Shown here piece by piece: positions 27,051-35,452 of a stretch of 64,000 nt of DNA (the stretch's first letter is position 1; every line of letters begins with the position of its first letter). The translations under genes were made by a program, and so were the position numbers. The DNA lies in assembly GCA_934402395.1 (NCBI GenBank), contig CAKRTQ010000001.1, positions 216,014-280,013 of the forward strand, in the 5' to 3' direction. The DNA is from an uncultured Eubacteriales bacterium (GTDB lineage Bacteria; Bacillota; Clostridia; Oscillospirales; CAG-272). Below the pieces are notes generated by a model. It searched no databases and was not told the origin of the DNA. It was given only the letters and a program-made list of their open reading frames with translations.

Positions 27051-27090
27051 TTGCCTGCACAATGAAATATTTTTTCAGGAGAAAACAACA

Positions 27091-28410
27091 ATGGACATTC
27101 CCTTATGGCTGACGATCATTCTTCAGCTCCTTCTTCAGTTCGTACTCATCATGCTCAACGCGATATTCGCCTGCGCCGAGATCGCCGTTATCGAAACCAA
27201 GGGCACAAAGCTCGACAGCCTTGCCGAGGGCGGTAACAAAAAAGCCCGCCGGCTCAAAAAGCTCACCGACCAGCCCGCCAAATTTCTTGCAACCATTCAG
27301 GTGGCGATAACGCTTTCGGGATTTCTCGGCAGCGCATTTGCCTCGGATAACTTCAGCGTTTACATAGTAAACGGACTGCACGGCAAAACGCCGCTCTCCG
27401 ACAGTGCGATAAAAACGATATCCGTGATAGTTATCACGATCATACTCTCATACATCACGCTCATTTTCGGAGAGCTGGTACCCAAAAGACTTGCCATGAA
27501 AAACGCCGAGTCTATCTCGCTCGGTCTTTCCGGCACGATAAACTGCATAGCGGTATGCTTCAAGCCGCTTGTGTGGCTGCTTACGGTATCAACCAACGGC
27601 GTGCTTCGTCTGCTCGGTATCGACCCCGATGCCGAGGATTCCGCCGTCTCCGAAGAGGATATAAGGCTTATGGCTGATGCCGGCAGCGAAAACGGCTCGA
27701 TAGGCGAATCCGAAAACGAAATGATCCAGAATATATTTGAGTTTGACGATATAACCGTAGGCGAGATAGCCACTCACCGCACAGAAATGACGGTGCTCTG
27801 GGGCGAGGACAGCGATGAAGCATGGGCATCGACCGTGCTCAACGACATTCACTCATACTACCCCATCTGCGGTGAAAATATAGACAGCATAGTAGGCATA
27901 CTTGATGCAAAAAAATATCTGCGTCTTTCCGACCGCAGCCGTGCCTCGGTAATGGCAAACGCCGTTGAAAAGACTCACTATGCAGCTGAGGTCATGAAAG
28001 CGGATGCGCTTTTCCGCGAGATGAAGACCGAACACTACACGGTGGCGATCGTTGTAGACGAATACGGCGGCACATCGGGACTTGTAACGCTCAACGACCT
28101 TATCGAACAGATCGTCGGCGATCTTGAGGAAGGTGCGGATGCCGGCGACATAAGACATCAGGGCGACGGATACATCATTTCGGGACTTGCCGAGCGCGAA
28201 CGCGTTGACGAGCTTTTTGACATCGATACCGGCAGCGATTCCGCCACGGTAGGCGGCTGGGTGATGGAACAGCTCGAAAAGATCCCCGAACCCGGCGACA
28301 CGTTTGAAACATCCGGCGTTATGATAAAGGTCATGAAGGCGGACCCCCGCCGCGTTATAGAGGTATACGCGGAAAAGGTCAAAAAAGAAGCCGCTGTTGC
28401 GGAGGTATAA
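27091..28410 (+). CDS. CNNM/CorC (HlyC-family) divalent-cation transporter with CBS domains
   Basis: 439 residues. An N-terminal DUF21/CNNM membrane domain (about 1-190, four segments) has the signature NAIFACAEIAVIETKG. It is followed by a tandem CBS pair (about 205-335; IFEFDDITVGEIATHRTEM at its entry) and a C-terminal CorC/HlyC transporter-associated domain (ending near 430; VGGWVMEQLEKIP). CNNM proteins export Mg2+ or related cations, and the CBS pair binds ATP-Mg. The preceding leader would suit ion-dependent control. ATG 27091 has CAGGAG upstream. Confidence 0.9.
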   Translation: MDIPLWLTIILQLLLQFVLIMLNAIFACAEIAVIETKGTKLDSLAEGGNKKARRLKKLTDQPAKFLATIQVAITLSGFLGSAFASDNFSVYIVNGLHGKTPLSDSAIKTISVIVITIILSYITLIFGELVPKRLAMKNAESISLGLSGTINCIAVCFKPLVWLLTVSTNGVLRLLGIDPDAEDSAVSEEDIRLMADAGSENGSIGESENEMIQNIFEFDDITVGEIATHRTEMTVLWGEDSDEAWASTVLNDIHSYYPICGENIDSIVGILDAKKYLRLSDRSRASVMANAVEKTHYAAEVMKADALFREMKTEHYTVAIVVDEYGGTSGLVTLNDLIEQIVGDLEEGADAGDIRHQGDGYIISGLAERERVDELFDIDTGSDSATVGGWVMEQLEKIPEPGDTFETSGVMIKVMKADPRRVIEVYAEKVKKEAAVAEV

Positions 28411-28416
28411 CGAGCA

Positions 28417-28451
28417 GGAGCTGTTAAAAACGCAATGTTTTTAACAGCTCC
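28417..28451. terminator. Palindromic terminator (repeat-family copy 5)
   Basis: GGAGCTGTTAAAAAC (28417-28431) pairs with GTTTTTAACAGCTCC (28437-28451), 5-nt loop. It starts 6 nt after the CNNM stop. Confidence 0.8.
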
Positions 28452-28465
28452 GCGGAAATTTCGGT

Positions 28466-28620
28466 CGGGATCCGGCATTTTTAATGCGATCCCGGCTGTC
28501 TTTGTACCTTGTACCGTTGTTTTTGGCTTTCCCGGCGGCAAAACGGCGACGTTCATCTGCCGGGACCAATGTCAATGGGGACGTTAAAAAACTCATTTTG
28601 AGTTTTTTAACGTCCCCATT
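28466..28620. repeat. Composite intergenic repeat, copy with terminal 22-bp palindrome
   Basis: Module 1 is a nested hairpin (CGGGATC/GATCCCG enclosing GCATT/AATGC, 28466-28494) with ATGCGATC in its right half. Module 2 begins at GGCGGCAAAACGGC and ends in a 22-bp palindrome (28574-28595 with 28599-28620, loop TTT) containing GTTAAAAAACTCA. The same order of pieces occurs at 32565-32702. It fills the gap between the convergent CNNM and beta-galactosidase genes and would terminate both. Confidence 0.8.
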
Positions 28621-28627
28621 ATTTCAA

Positions 28628-31600
28628 TCAATTATTGCGGTACATTGCAAACGGGTCTTTATCGTTTACAAAGCATGGTGTGAGCGTGAAAGAGAATTCA
28701 AACTCGCGCTCCTCGAATCTGTACTGTTTTGCAAGCTGAGGACCGCAGGAATTCGATCCTATGCCCGTATGACGGTAGTCGATGTTCAGGACCGTGCCGT
28801 GAAGCGGAACGAGCTCGTAGTCATGACGCGTTGCCGTAAGCTGTTCTGGAGTAAAGCGGCAGCAGTTGAATGAAAGCGGCGCGCTCTTCATCGTCACTGC
28901 AACACCGTGTCCGGCAGCGGTGGCAAGCGTCAGCCATCTTGTGTCGGCATGCGCGGAATTTTCCTGCGGACGGACATAGTGTTCAAAGTTATCGGTCGCC
29001 GTGGTGGTATAGACGCCGAGCTTTGATGCAAGCCGTTTATCTGCGTAGCTTTCGCATCCGCCGCGTCCGAAGTAGCGTATATACTCCATGCCGTATGGCA
29101 TCATGAACTGAAGTCCGAAGCGCGGCAGCATGGGCTGCCCTTCCCGCACAGACACCTTTATGCCGGGGGTGACGCTTCCGTCAGGCGCAAAGCTGTAATC
29201 GATCACGGCATGAAGGACCGGACGGAGCGAGCGTGCGCCGAGCGAAATTTCGGATGTCACAGTAACCGTTCCGTCGTCATTTGCGTTCGCGTTGCAGGAA
29301 TAGCACTTGACCTCGCACCTGTCGTATCCGGATTTGAACCACTCATTTTTGATATTGCGGTCATTATCGGTGGGAGCACGCCAGACCGTGGGCTTGACCG
29401 GCTCGGCAACAAGCTCGGCTCCGGCATGAACTATCGAAACTATAAGACCGTTCAGGCGATCCACGCGGTACACGGTATCGGATGCGGGCGCGCTCACTGT
29501 GAAGAAGCGGTCGGACACATCAAGCTCAGCCGGGACAAGGCAGCGCTGCACGGGCACTGCGCGGACGGGCGCGGACTCAAGCATGATCTGATCAAAGCCG
29601 ACCTCATATCCCGCCTCTGCCCATTCGGTAGAGGAATTTTGTCTTACCGAAATATTGAGACAGCTCTCACCCGTAAGCTTAAGTCCGGATGTGGAAATGC
29701 TTATGCGGCGGTTCATGCCCGGTTTTATGTTGAGTACGGGCACTGTGCCGTCGGCAATGATCCTACCGTCGCACTCAATGCTCCAGTAAAGCGAAAGGTC
29801 GTCAAGCGCACGGAAGAACCGGAGATTCTTTATTCTGATCCACCCCGCTCTGACATCGCAGCCGGTCACGCAGAAGGGCTTTATCACCTGCTTCAGCTCA
29901 AGCATACCGGTGTGCGGACGGCGGTCGGGGTACACAAGACCGTCAACGCAGAAATTACCGTCATTGGGATGATCCCCGAAGTCGCCGCCGTAGGTGTAAT
30001 GCGGATCGGAATAAACATCGTCGCCGATCGCCACCGAATGATCGAGAAATTCCCATACGCAGCCGCCGAAGAAGGCGTCGCGGGAATAAATCAGCTCCCA
30101 ATACTGTGAGAGGCAGCCGGGACCGTTGCCCATTGCATGACTGTATTCGCAAAGGAAGAAGGGCTTGGTGTATTTTTTATTGTCGATATACGCAGCGGAT
30201 TCCTCGGGCGACGGATACATACGGCTTTCAACATCCACCCACGGGCATTCGGGCATTGTGTCTCTTATCGAAAGGTCGTCCACCTTGGCGCGTCCCGCGT
30301 GCAGACGGCGGGAGATATCCTCGCAGTGAACGAGACAGCCGGGCATACGCGAATGCAGATAATCAGCCATTGCGTGCTGGTTCTCACCCATTCCGGACTC
30401 ATTGCCGAGAGACCACATTATTATCGCGGCGTGGTTTTTGTCACGCTCGAACATACGCGTCACGCGGTCGATAAGGGACTCTCTCCACTCCGGCTCGCGC
30501 ACGAAATAGTCCCAGTCTCCGACGCGGGTCATGCCGTGCGTTTCAAGATCCGTCTCATCGCAAAGATAAATGCCGAGACGGTCGCAAAGTCCGGGCAGAC
30601 GCGGGTCGTTGGGATAGTGGCTGGTACGGATCATATTTACATTGTGGCGTTTGAGTATGTAAAGGTCGCGGAGCATATGGTCATACGGCGTTGCGGAACC
30701 GAGCAAAGGATGGCTGTCATGTCTGTTCACACCCTTTGCCTTGACCTTTTTGCCGTTTATGTAAACCACCTTGTCCTTTACACACACATCTCTGAAGCCT
30801 ACGGGTATGCGTATATGCTCGCTTCCCGCCGCAAGGCAGAGAGTGTAAAGCTCCGGTGTTTCATCGGTCCAGAGGCGCGGCTTTGAAACGAGCATTTCAA
30901 ATTTTCCGCTGCCGTCAAGAATTATCGAACCGCCGGATTCCTCGCTGCCGGACGGCGACAGCAGACGATAATGCACTTCGGTGCCGCCGGGAGCGTTGAA
31001 GGTGAGCTCCACGCCGAGCACGCCCTGGGTATATTTTGCATTGAGCACCGGGCGGGCGTAAATATCGACTATATGCCGGGCATCGCGGAAGAGGAGGTAA
31101 ACCTCGCGGAAAATGCCCGAAAAACGGTATTTATCCTGATCCTCAAGATATGAGCCGTCGCACCACTTGAACACAAGGACCTTTAATGTGTTTTTTCCCT
31201 CGTGCAGCTTATCAGTGACCCGGAACTCGCTCGTCATATGGCTGACCTGACTGTACCCGACAAATGAATCGTTCACCCAGAGGTAAAAGCAGGAATCGAC
31301 TCCTTCAAAATCAAGGTATACCTCACGCCCGTCAAGCGCACCGGCAGGTATAAAGACCTCGCGCCTGTAAAGCGCCGAAGGATTCATATCCGGAACGTGC
31401 GGCGGATCCACCGGGAACGGATAGTTTACGTTCGTGTAGTTCGGCGTGTCATAGCCGCACCCGAGCTTTGCCTGCCAGCTCATCGGAACCGTCATTTTTT
31501 CAAATTCGGTGTCCGTGTCATAGCACGGTGCGGTAACGTCTCCTATTTCCGAAGGATCGGGATAGTATCTGAAGTCCCATTCGCCGCACAGCGACATGAA

Positions 31601-31738
31601 CCTGTCCGATGCGGCGCGTCTGTCTCCGGCAGCAGCCGCCTCGGCATCCGATGCAAACGGTATGTAATATGCGCGCGGCTTCTCGCAGCCGACGTGCAGG
31701 ATCTTTTGTGATTTATGGAAGTCGTAACTGAAGCTCAT
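28628..31738 (-). CDS. lacZ: Beta-galactosidase (glycoside hydrolase family 2)
   Basis: 1036 residues, the length of E. coli LacZ. Domains in order: jelly-roll sugar-binding domain, Ig-like domain, TIM barrel, second Ig-like domain and C-terminal small-chain domain. GVNRHDSHPLLG and MIRTSHYPNDPR lead the barrel. The acid/base is Glu447 in WSLGNESGMG and the nucleophile is Glu531 in CEYSHAMGNGPG. There is no signal peptide, so it is cytoplasmic. GGGGG lies 7 nt before the ATG. It supplies galactose that the galactokinase at 3123 could phosphorylate, although the genes are far apart. Confidence 0.95.
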   Translation of the reverse strand: MSFSYDFHKSQKILHVGCEKPRAYYIPFASDAEAAAAGDRRAASDRFMSLCGEWDFRYYPDPSEIGDVTAPCYDTDTEFEKMTVPMSWQAKLGCGYDTPNYTNVNYPFPVDPPHVPDMNPSALYRREVFIPAGALDGREVYLDFEGVDSCFYLWVNDSFVGYSQVSHMTSEFRVTDKLHEGKNTLKVLVFKWCDGSYLEDQDKYRFSGIFREVYLLFRDARHIVDIYARPVLNAKYTQGVLGVELTFNAPGGTEVHYRLLSPSGSEESGGSIILDGSGKFEMLVSKPRLWTDETPELYTLCLAAGSEHIRIPVGFRDVCVKDKVVYINGKKVKAKGVNRHDSHPLLGSATPYDHMLRDLYILKRHNVNMIRTSHYPNDPRLPGLCDRLGIYLCDETDLETHGMTRVGDWDYFVREPEWRESLIDRVTRMFERDKNHAAIIMWSLGNESGMGENQHAMADYLHSRMPGCLVHCEDISRRLHAGRAKVDDLSIRDTMPECPWVDVESRMYPSPEESAAYIDNKKYTKPFFLCEYSHAMGNGPGCLSQYWELIYSRDAFFGGCVWEFLDHSVAIGDDVYSDPHYTYGGDFGDHPNDGNFCVDGLVYPDRRPHTGMLELKQVIKPFCVTGCDVRAGWIRIKNLRFFRALDDLSLYWSIECDGRIIADGTVPVLNIKPGMNRRISISTSGLKLTGESCLNISVRQNSSTEWAEAGYEVGFDQIMLESAPVRAVPVQRCLVPAELDVSDRFFTVSAPASDTVYRVDRLNGLIVSIVHAGAELVAEPVKPTVWRAPTDNDRNIKNEWFKSGYDRCEVKCYSCNANANDDGTVTVTSEISLGARSLRPVLHAVIDYSFAPDGSVTPGIKVSVREGQPMLPRFGLQFMMPYGMEYIRYFGRGGCESYADKRLASKLGVYTTTATDNFEHYVRPQENSAHADTRWLTLATAAGHGVAVTMKSAPLSFNCCRFTPEQLTATRHDYELVPLHGTVLNIDYRHTGIGSNSCGPQLAKQYRFEEREFEFSFTLTPCFVNDKDPFAMYRNN

Positions 31739-31793
31739 TATGCTTCCCCCTTGTTTTCTGACTCAAGCCGATGACCGGTAGGCTTGCTGTTCT

Positions 31794-31822
31794 ATTATCG
31801 CACAAAAAGTGCCGCATGTCAA
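31794..31822 (-). promoter_or_regulatory. Promoter for lacZ
   Basis: On the minus strand TTGACA (31822-31817), 17 bp, GATAAT (31799-31794), giving a leader of about 50 nt to the ATG at 31738. Confidence 0.75.
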
Positions 31823-31871
31823 GACCGCAAACAAAAAATCGCCGCCCCATTTTCACGCGGCAACAAAGCTC

Positions 31872-31900
31872 TTGACAAATCATGTACATTCGGTTACAAT
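31872..31900 (+). promoter_or_regulatory. Promoter for the GNAT gene
   Basis: TTGACA (31872-31877), 17 bp, TACAAT (31895-31900). The ATG at 31930 follows AAGGGAGG. It is divergent from the lacZ promoter 50 bp away. Confidence 0.75.
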
Positions 31901-31929
31901 AATATAAAACACGGCAAGGGAGGCACGGC

Positions 31930-32556
31930 ATGAGGACGAAACGTCTTATAATAAAACCGCTCGATGACGCATCTCTCGGCAGGCTTCTGCGTCGTCAGTC
32001 GGACCCGGAACTTATCAAGGCATACGGCGAAATGCTTCTCGGCTGCCGCCGCCATCCGAACTCGCGGCTCTGGTATACCGCGTGGATGATATCGCTTCCA
32101 GACGGTACCGAGGTGGGGGACATCTGCTTCAAGGGCCCGCCTGATGAAAACGGCACGGTCGAAATAGGCTACGGGATACTCGACCGTTACCGCGGTCACG
32201 GATACGCGACCGAGGCTGTGCGCGCCATGTGTTCATGGGGCTTTTCAATGCCGCGCTGCTATTTTATCACCGCCGAGACCGAAGACGGGAACCACGCATC
32301 CGAGCGTGTGCTTGAAAAATGCGGATTCGAGCGCGCGGGAAAAGGGCGCGAGGGCAATCTCTGGGAACGCGAGCGACCCGCGTCAGCCACCGTTCCGGCT
32401 CTCATGTGCCTCGGCATGGCAACGGGACTTGTCACCGGACTTCTTGCGTTTTCAAACATGGAGCTCGGAATGTGCATAGGCCTCATCATCGGTACTGCGG
32501 CAGGGATCGCTCTTGACATTGCGGATCGCAAAAAGCGTAAAAGGAAACACAGATAA
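31930..32556 (+). CDS. GNAT N-acetyltransferase with C-terminal membrane hairpin
   Basis: 208 residues. Residues 1-150 are a RimJ/RimL-type GNAT domain: LIIKPLDDASLGRLL, IGYGILDRYRGHGYATEAV (acetyl-CoA loop with R-G-H-G-Y-A) and ASERVLEKCGFERAG. Unusually, residues about 155-198 are two hydrophobic stretches (MCLGMATGLVTGLLAF and LGMCIGLIIGTAAGIALDIA) followed by a very basic tail (RKKRKRKHR), predicting a membrane-anchored acetyltransferase. Target unknown. Confidence 0.83.
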   Translation: MRTKRLIIKPLDDASLGRLLRRQSDPELIKAYGEMLLGCRRHPNSRLWYTAWMISLPDGTEVGDICFKGPPDENGTVEIGYGILDRYRGHGYATEAVRAMCSWGFSMPRCYFITAETEDGNHASERVLEKCGFERAGKGREGNLWERERPASATVPALMCLGMATGLVTGLLAFSNMELGMCIGLIIGTAAGIALDIADRKKRKRKHR

Positions 32557-32564
32557 ACATAAAT

Positions 32565-32702
32565 GCCGGGCGTAATCCCGGCTTTTTTATGCGATCACGG
32601 TCGGTTTTACCCGCCGTGTTTTTGTTTTCTTGGTTTTATCGGCGGCAAAACCGCCAATGTCAGCGGGGATGTTGAAAAACTCATTTTGAGTTTTCAACAC
32701 CC
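32565..32702. repeat. Composite intergenic repeat, second full copy (terminator)
   Basis: Module 1: GCCGGG/CCCGGC stem (32565-32570 with 32577-32582), T run, then ATGCGATCACGGTCGG. Module 2: GGCGGCAAAACCGCCAATGT and an imperfect palindrome 32665-32702 (GTTGAAAAACTCATTTTGAG core). The order of modules matches 28466-28620. It separates the convergent GNAT and sigF genes; the T run after module 1 terminates the plus-strand transcript. Confidence 0.75.
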
Positions 32703-32716
32703 AAAAAGTAACGCCG

Positions 32717-33469
32717 CTATCCGCACAGCTCGCGCCGCAGAAATTCCGCTATCTTTTTTTCCTCGCGCGAGACCTTCACCTGTGTCAGCCCCAATGCCTC
32801 GGCTGTGCGCTGCTGCGTCATATTCCGGAAATACCTCAGCATGACTATCTGCCTCCAGAGCGGCGGCAGCCTGCCTATCGCCTGGGATATAGCGATCCTG
32901 TCGCGCACGCCCTCAAGCTCTGCAAGCCCGTCTCCGTCGCTTATCCTGTCTCCGAGCTCAAGCCCGGAATCATCATCGCCGACCGCCCACGAAAGCGAGG
33001 CGGGTGCCTGTATCGCTTCAATGGCGGACGCCGCCTCCTCCGGCGACACGCCGACGGCAGCCGCCAGCTCGGATATCGGCGGTTCTCTTCCCTCCTCGGC
33101 AATTATGCGCGAGCGTGCGCCGAGCAGCTCCGCGCCGAGCTTTTTTGTCGCCCTGCCGACCTTGATGAGCCCGCTGTCGCGCAAATACCGCCTTATCTCG
33201 CCGACAATTAGCGGAACGGCATAGGTTGAAAAGGCCGTGCCGCGCTCAAGATCAAAGGAACGTATCGCCTTCAGCATTCCTATCGTCCCTATCTGCGTAA
33301 GATCGTCAAACTCGCAGCCCCTGCCGAGAAAACGCCGCGCTATGCTTTTGACAAGTCCGAGATTTTCGGTTATAAGCCGCTCCGTCGCCTTATCTGCGGC
33401 AACGGGATCATCCCCCTGCGCGTCGGCGATCAGGCGTTTTACATCGCCGGTGTTTACAGTGCATACCAT
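32717..33469 (-). CDS. sigF: Forespore sigma factor SigF (SpoIIAC)
   Basis: 250 residues. Region 2: LITENLGLVKSIARRFLGRG, DDLTQIGTIGMLKAIRSFD and FSTYAVPLIVGEIRRYLRD. Region 4: LPPLWRQIVMLRYFRNMTQQ with the helix-turn-helix AEALGLTQVKVSREEKKI. The preceding spoIIAB and spoIIAA genes confirm SigF rather than SigG or SigB. It directs early forespore transcription and is held inactive by SpoIIAB. GGGGG lies just before the ATG. Confidence 0.95.
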   Translation of the reverse strand: MVCTVNTGDVKRLIADAQGDDPVAADKATERLITENLGLVKSIARRFLGRGCEFDDLTQIGTIGMLKAIRSFDLERGTAFSTYAVPLIVGEIRRYLRDSGLIKVGRATKKLGAELLGARSRIIAEEGREPPISELAAAVGVSPEEAASAIEAIQAPASLSWAVGDDDSGLELGDRISDGDGLAELEGVRDRIAISQAIGRLPPLWRQIVMLRYFRNMTQQRTAEALGLTQVKVSREEKKIAEFLRRELCG

Positions 33470-33496
33470 GGCAACCCCCGGATGATAAATTATGTA

Positions 33497-34012
33497 TTAC
33501 CGGTGCGCGAATCTCTGCTTCGGCGCAAGCTTTTTTATAAGAGTCACCGTGGTGCCCGCTCCGGGCGCGGACCGCACTGTTACCTTGTCGCAAAAACTCT
33601 CCATGACAGTGAAGCCCATCCCGCTGCGCTCGCCGCCGCTGTCGGTGGTGAAAAGCGGCTCACGAGCCGCCGCAATGTCCGGAATGCCCACACCGCTGTC
33701 GCGGACCTCGATCCTCACCGAGCGGTCGGCGCCGAGGCGCACATGAATACTTATTTTGCCTATTCTGTCCGGATAAGCATGAACGGTGCAGTTTGTCACC
33801 GCCTCCGAGAGCGCGCATTTTATATCCGATATCTCAAGTGCCGTGGGATCGAGCTGCGCCACGAACGCCCCGACTGCCGCGCGGGAAAAGCCCTCGTTCA
33901 CCGAAAGCGACGGCATTGTGAACTTCATTTCATTCACGGTCTCGGCGGCGGGCGGTCTGCCCGCCCGCCTTCCCTTACCGTTTTGCTTTGCAGATACATT
34001 GTTTTTCTTCAT
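33497..34012 (-). CDS. spoIIAB: Anti-sigma F factor / serine kinase SpoIIAB
   Basis: 171 residues. A GHKL kinase fold: SEAVTNCTVHAYP (N box), VRDSGVGIPDI (G1) and RSGMGFTVMESF (G2). It binds SigF and phosphorylates SpoIIAA. The usual family start aligns at VNEMKFTMPSLS, so this protein has about 25 extra N-terminal residues, basic and Gly/Ala-rich. The ribosome-binding site (AGAGGGG) is placed for the upstream ATG, so the extension is probably real. Confidence 0.93.
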   Translation of the reverse strand: MKKNNVSAKQNGKGRRAGRPPAAETVNEMKFTMPSLSVNEGFSRAAVGAFVAQLDPTALEISDIKCALSEAVTNCTVHAYPDRIGKISIHVRLGADRSVRIEVRDSGVGIPDIAAAREPLFTTDSGGERSGMGFTVMESFCDKVTVRSAPGAGTTVTLIKKLAPKQRFAHR

Positions 34013-34044
34013 ATCCGTTCTTCCCCTCTCTTGCCATTGCCGCC

Positions 34045-34389
34045 TTATCTCTTCGGACGGGCGGCGGATATTTCTGTTTTTACACGGCGTTCAAACCCCG
34101 TCAGCTTCAGCATTCTGTCAACGCACGGCGCCGGATCGCGCACGGTAACATCTCCGCCGAGCTCACGCATCAGCTCATATCTCCCCATTATAAGTCCGAG
34201 TCCCGAGCTGTCCATGAATTCCACGCCCGACATATCGAGGTAAAGATGCCGCGGCCGGTATTCCCATATCAATGCGTCAATACTGTCGCGCAGCGGTGCC
34301 GCACCGTGGTGGTCGATCTCACCGCCGACCGACACGAAAAGCCCGTCCCCCTCGGCGGAAAAATCAAAACCGCAGTTATTGCGAATCAT
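34045..34389 (-). CDS. spoIIAA: Anti-anti-sigma factor SpoIIAA
   Basis: 114 residues from ATG 34389, 8 nt after AAAGGAG; an ATG at 34422 is in frame but the ribosome-binding site falls after it. STAS domain with LYLDMSGVEFMDSSGLGLIM, where the Ser after MD is the phosphorylation site used by SpoIIAB. Dephosphorylated SpoIIAA frees SigF in the forespore. First gene of the operon. Confidence 0.94.
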   Translation of the reverse strand: MIRNNCGFDFSAEGDGLFVSVGGEIDHHGAAPLRDSIDALIWEYRPRHLYLDMSGVEFMDSSGLGLIMGRYELMRELGGDVTVRDPAPCVDRMLKLTGFERRVKTEISAARPKR

Positions 34390-34455
34390 TTCAACGTCTC
34401 CTTTTTTTATTTTTCGGTTCATTTTGTTCTGTAAATGATTGTATCACCGCCGCGA

Positions 34456-34498
34456 TAAAAAAAATGTCGCATCGCGCCACGCGCGATGCGATTTTTTT
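34456..34498. terminator. Bidirectional terminator between truB and spoIIAA
   Basis: A 10-bp stem (TCGCATCGCG 34467-34476 with CGCGATGCGA 34482-34491), flanked by an A run on the left and seven T on the right. On the minus strand it ends the trmB-truB transcript before spoIIAA. Confidence 0.9.
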
Positions 34499-34528
34499 GA
34501 TTATTTCTCGTTTAAAAATGCAAAAAGC

Positions 34529-35452
34529 TCAAAGAACAAATGTTTTCACCGATTTTACCGCTGCGCCGTCGGGATAGTCAAAAACTTCGCCCAGCGCAAA
34601 AAAGCCGCCGTCACGGTCCAGCACGCGTACCCGTGCTCCCACGGGAATATCCGCGCCGATCTTTTTGAGATATATCTCGCAGCCCGAACGAAAAAGCTTT
34701 TCGTAAAACGGCTGAAGCGTGACCGTCACAAGGTCCGCAAACAGGCTCCCGACGGGAAGCAGCGCACTCATGCGCTCTTCGGCGGTCATTTCAGCGATCT
34801 CATCCGGCGTGAGGGCATCGTCGAGCGTGAAGCCGCCGACAGAAAGGCGGCAAAGCCCTGCCATAACGCCGCCGCAGCCGAGCGCGGCGCCGATATCGGC
34901 GCAAAGCGTGCGTATATACGTACCCGACGAGCACTCCACATTGAGGATATATTCATCGTCTTTGCCCGCCGCCGGCTCGGCATCCGCCGAATACACGGTA
35001 ATGGGACGCGGGCGGCGTTCTACCGTTCCGCCGCTGCGTGCAATATCGCAAAGTTTGCGTCCGCCTATCTTGAGCGCACTGTACATGGGCGGTACCTGCA
35101 TGATATTTCCCACAAAGCTTCCGACCGTTGACGCGACCACGGCGGCTTCCGGCAGCGTTCCCGAAAAGCGCGTGAGGATATTCCCCGACGTATCCTCGGT
35201 GTCGGTGGTTAAGCCGAGCTTCAGCACGGCACGGTATGATTTGTCATGCACCGTGATATACTCCGCCGCCTTCGCCGCTCTGCCGACGAGCACAACGAGA
35301 ACGCCGGTTGCCATAGGGTCGAGCGTGCCCGTATGACCTATCCTTTTTGTCCCGTAAAGCCGGCGCAGTCTGCCTACAACATCAAAGGATGTCCACCCCT
35401 CAGGCTTGTTTACGACAAGTACGCCGCACGGCTCGTTGATCTCACAGCTCAT
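34529..35452 (-). CDS. truB: tRNA pseudouridine(55) synthase TruB
   Basis: 307 residues. NKPEGWTSFDVVGRLRRLYG and RIGHTGTLDPMATGVLVVL (catalytic Asp in TLDP) are diagnostic. SYRAVLKLGLTTDTEDTSG and CSSGTYIRTLCADIG match the tRNA-binding core, and a C-terminal PUA-like part follows. It converts U55 of tRNA to pseudouridine. Its ATG overlaps the trmB stop (ATGA). Confidence 0.96.
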   Translation of the reverse strand: MSCEINEPCGVLVVNKPEGWTSFDVVGRLRRLYGTKRIGHTGTLDPMATGVLVVLVGRAAKAAEYITVHDKSYRAVLKLGLTTDTEDTSGNILTRFSGTLPEAAVVASTVGSFVGNIMQVPPMYSALKIGGRKLCDIARSGGTVERRPRPITVYSADAEPAAGKDDEYILNVECSSGTYIRTLCADIGAALGCGGVMAGLCRLSVGGFTLDDALTPDEIAEMTAEERMSALLPVGSLFADLVTVTLQPFYEKLFRSGCEIYLKKIGADIPVGARVRVLDRDGGFFALGEVFDYPDGAAVKSVKTFVL

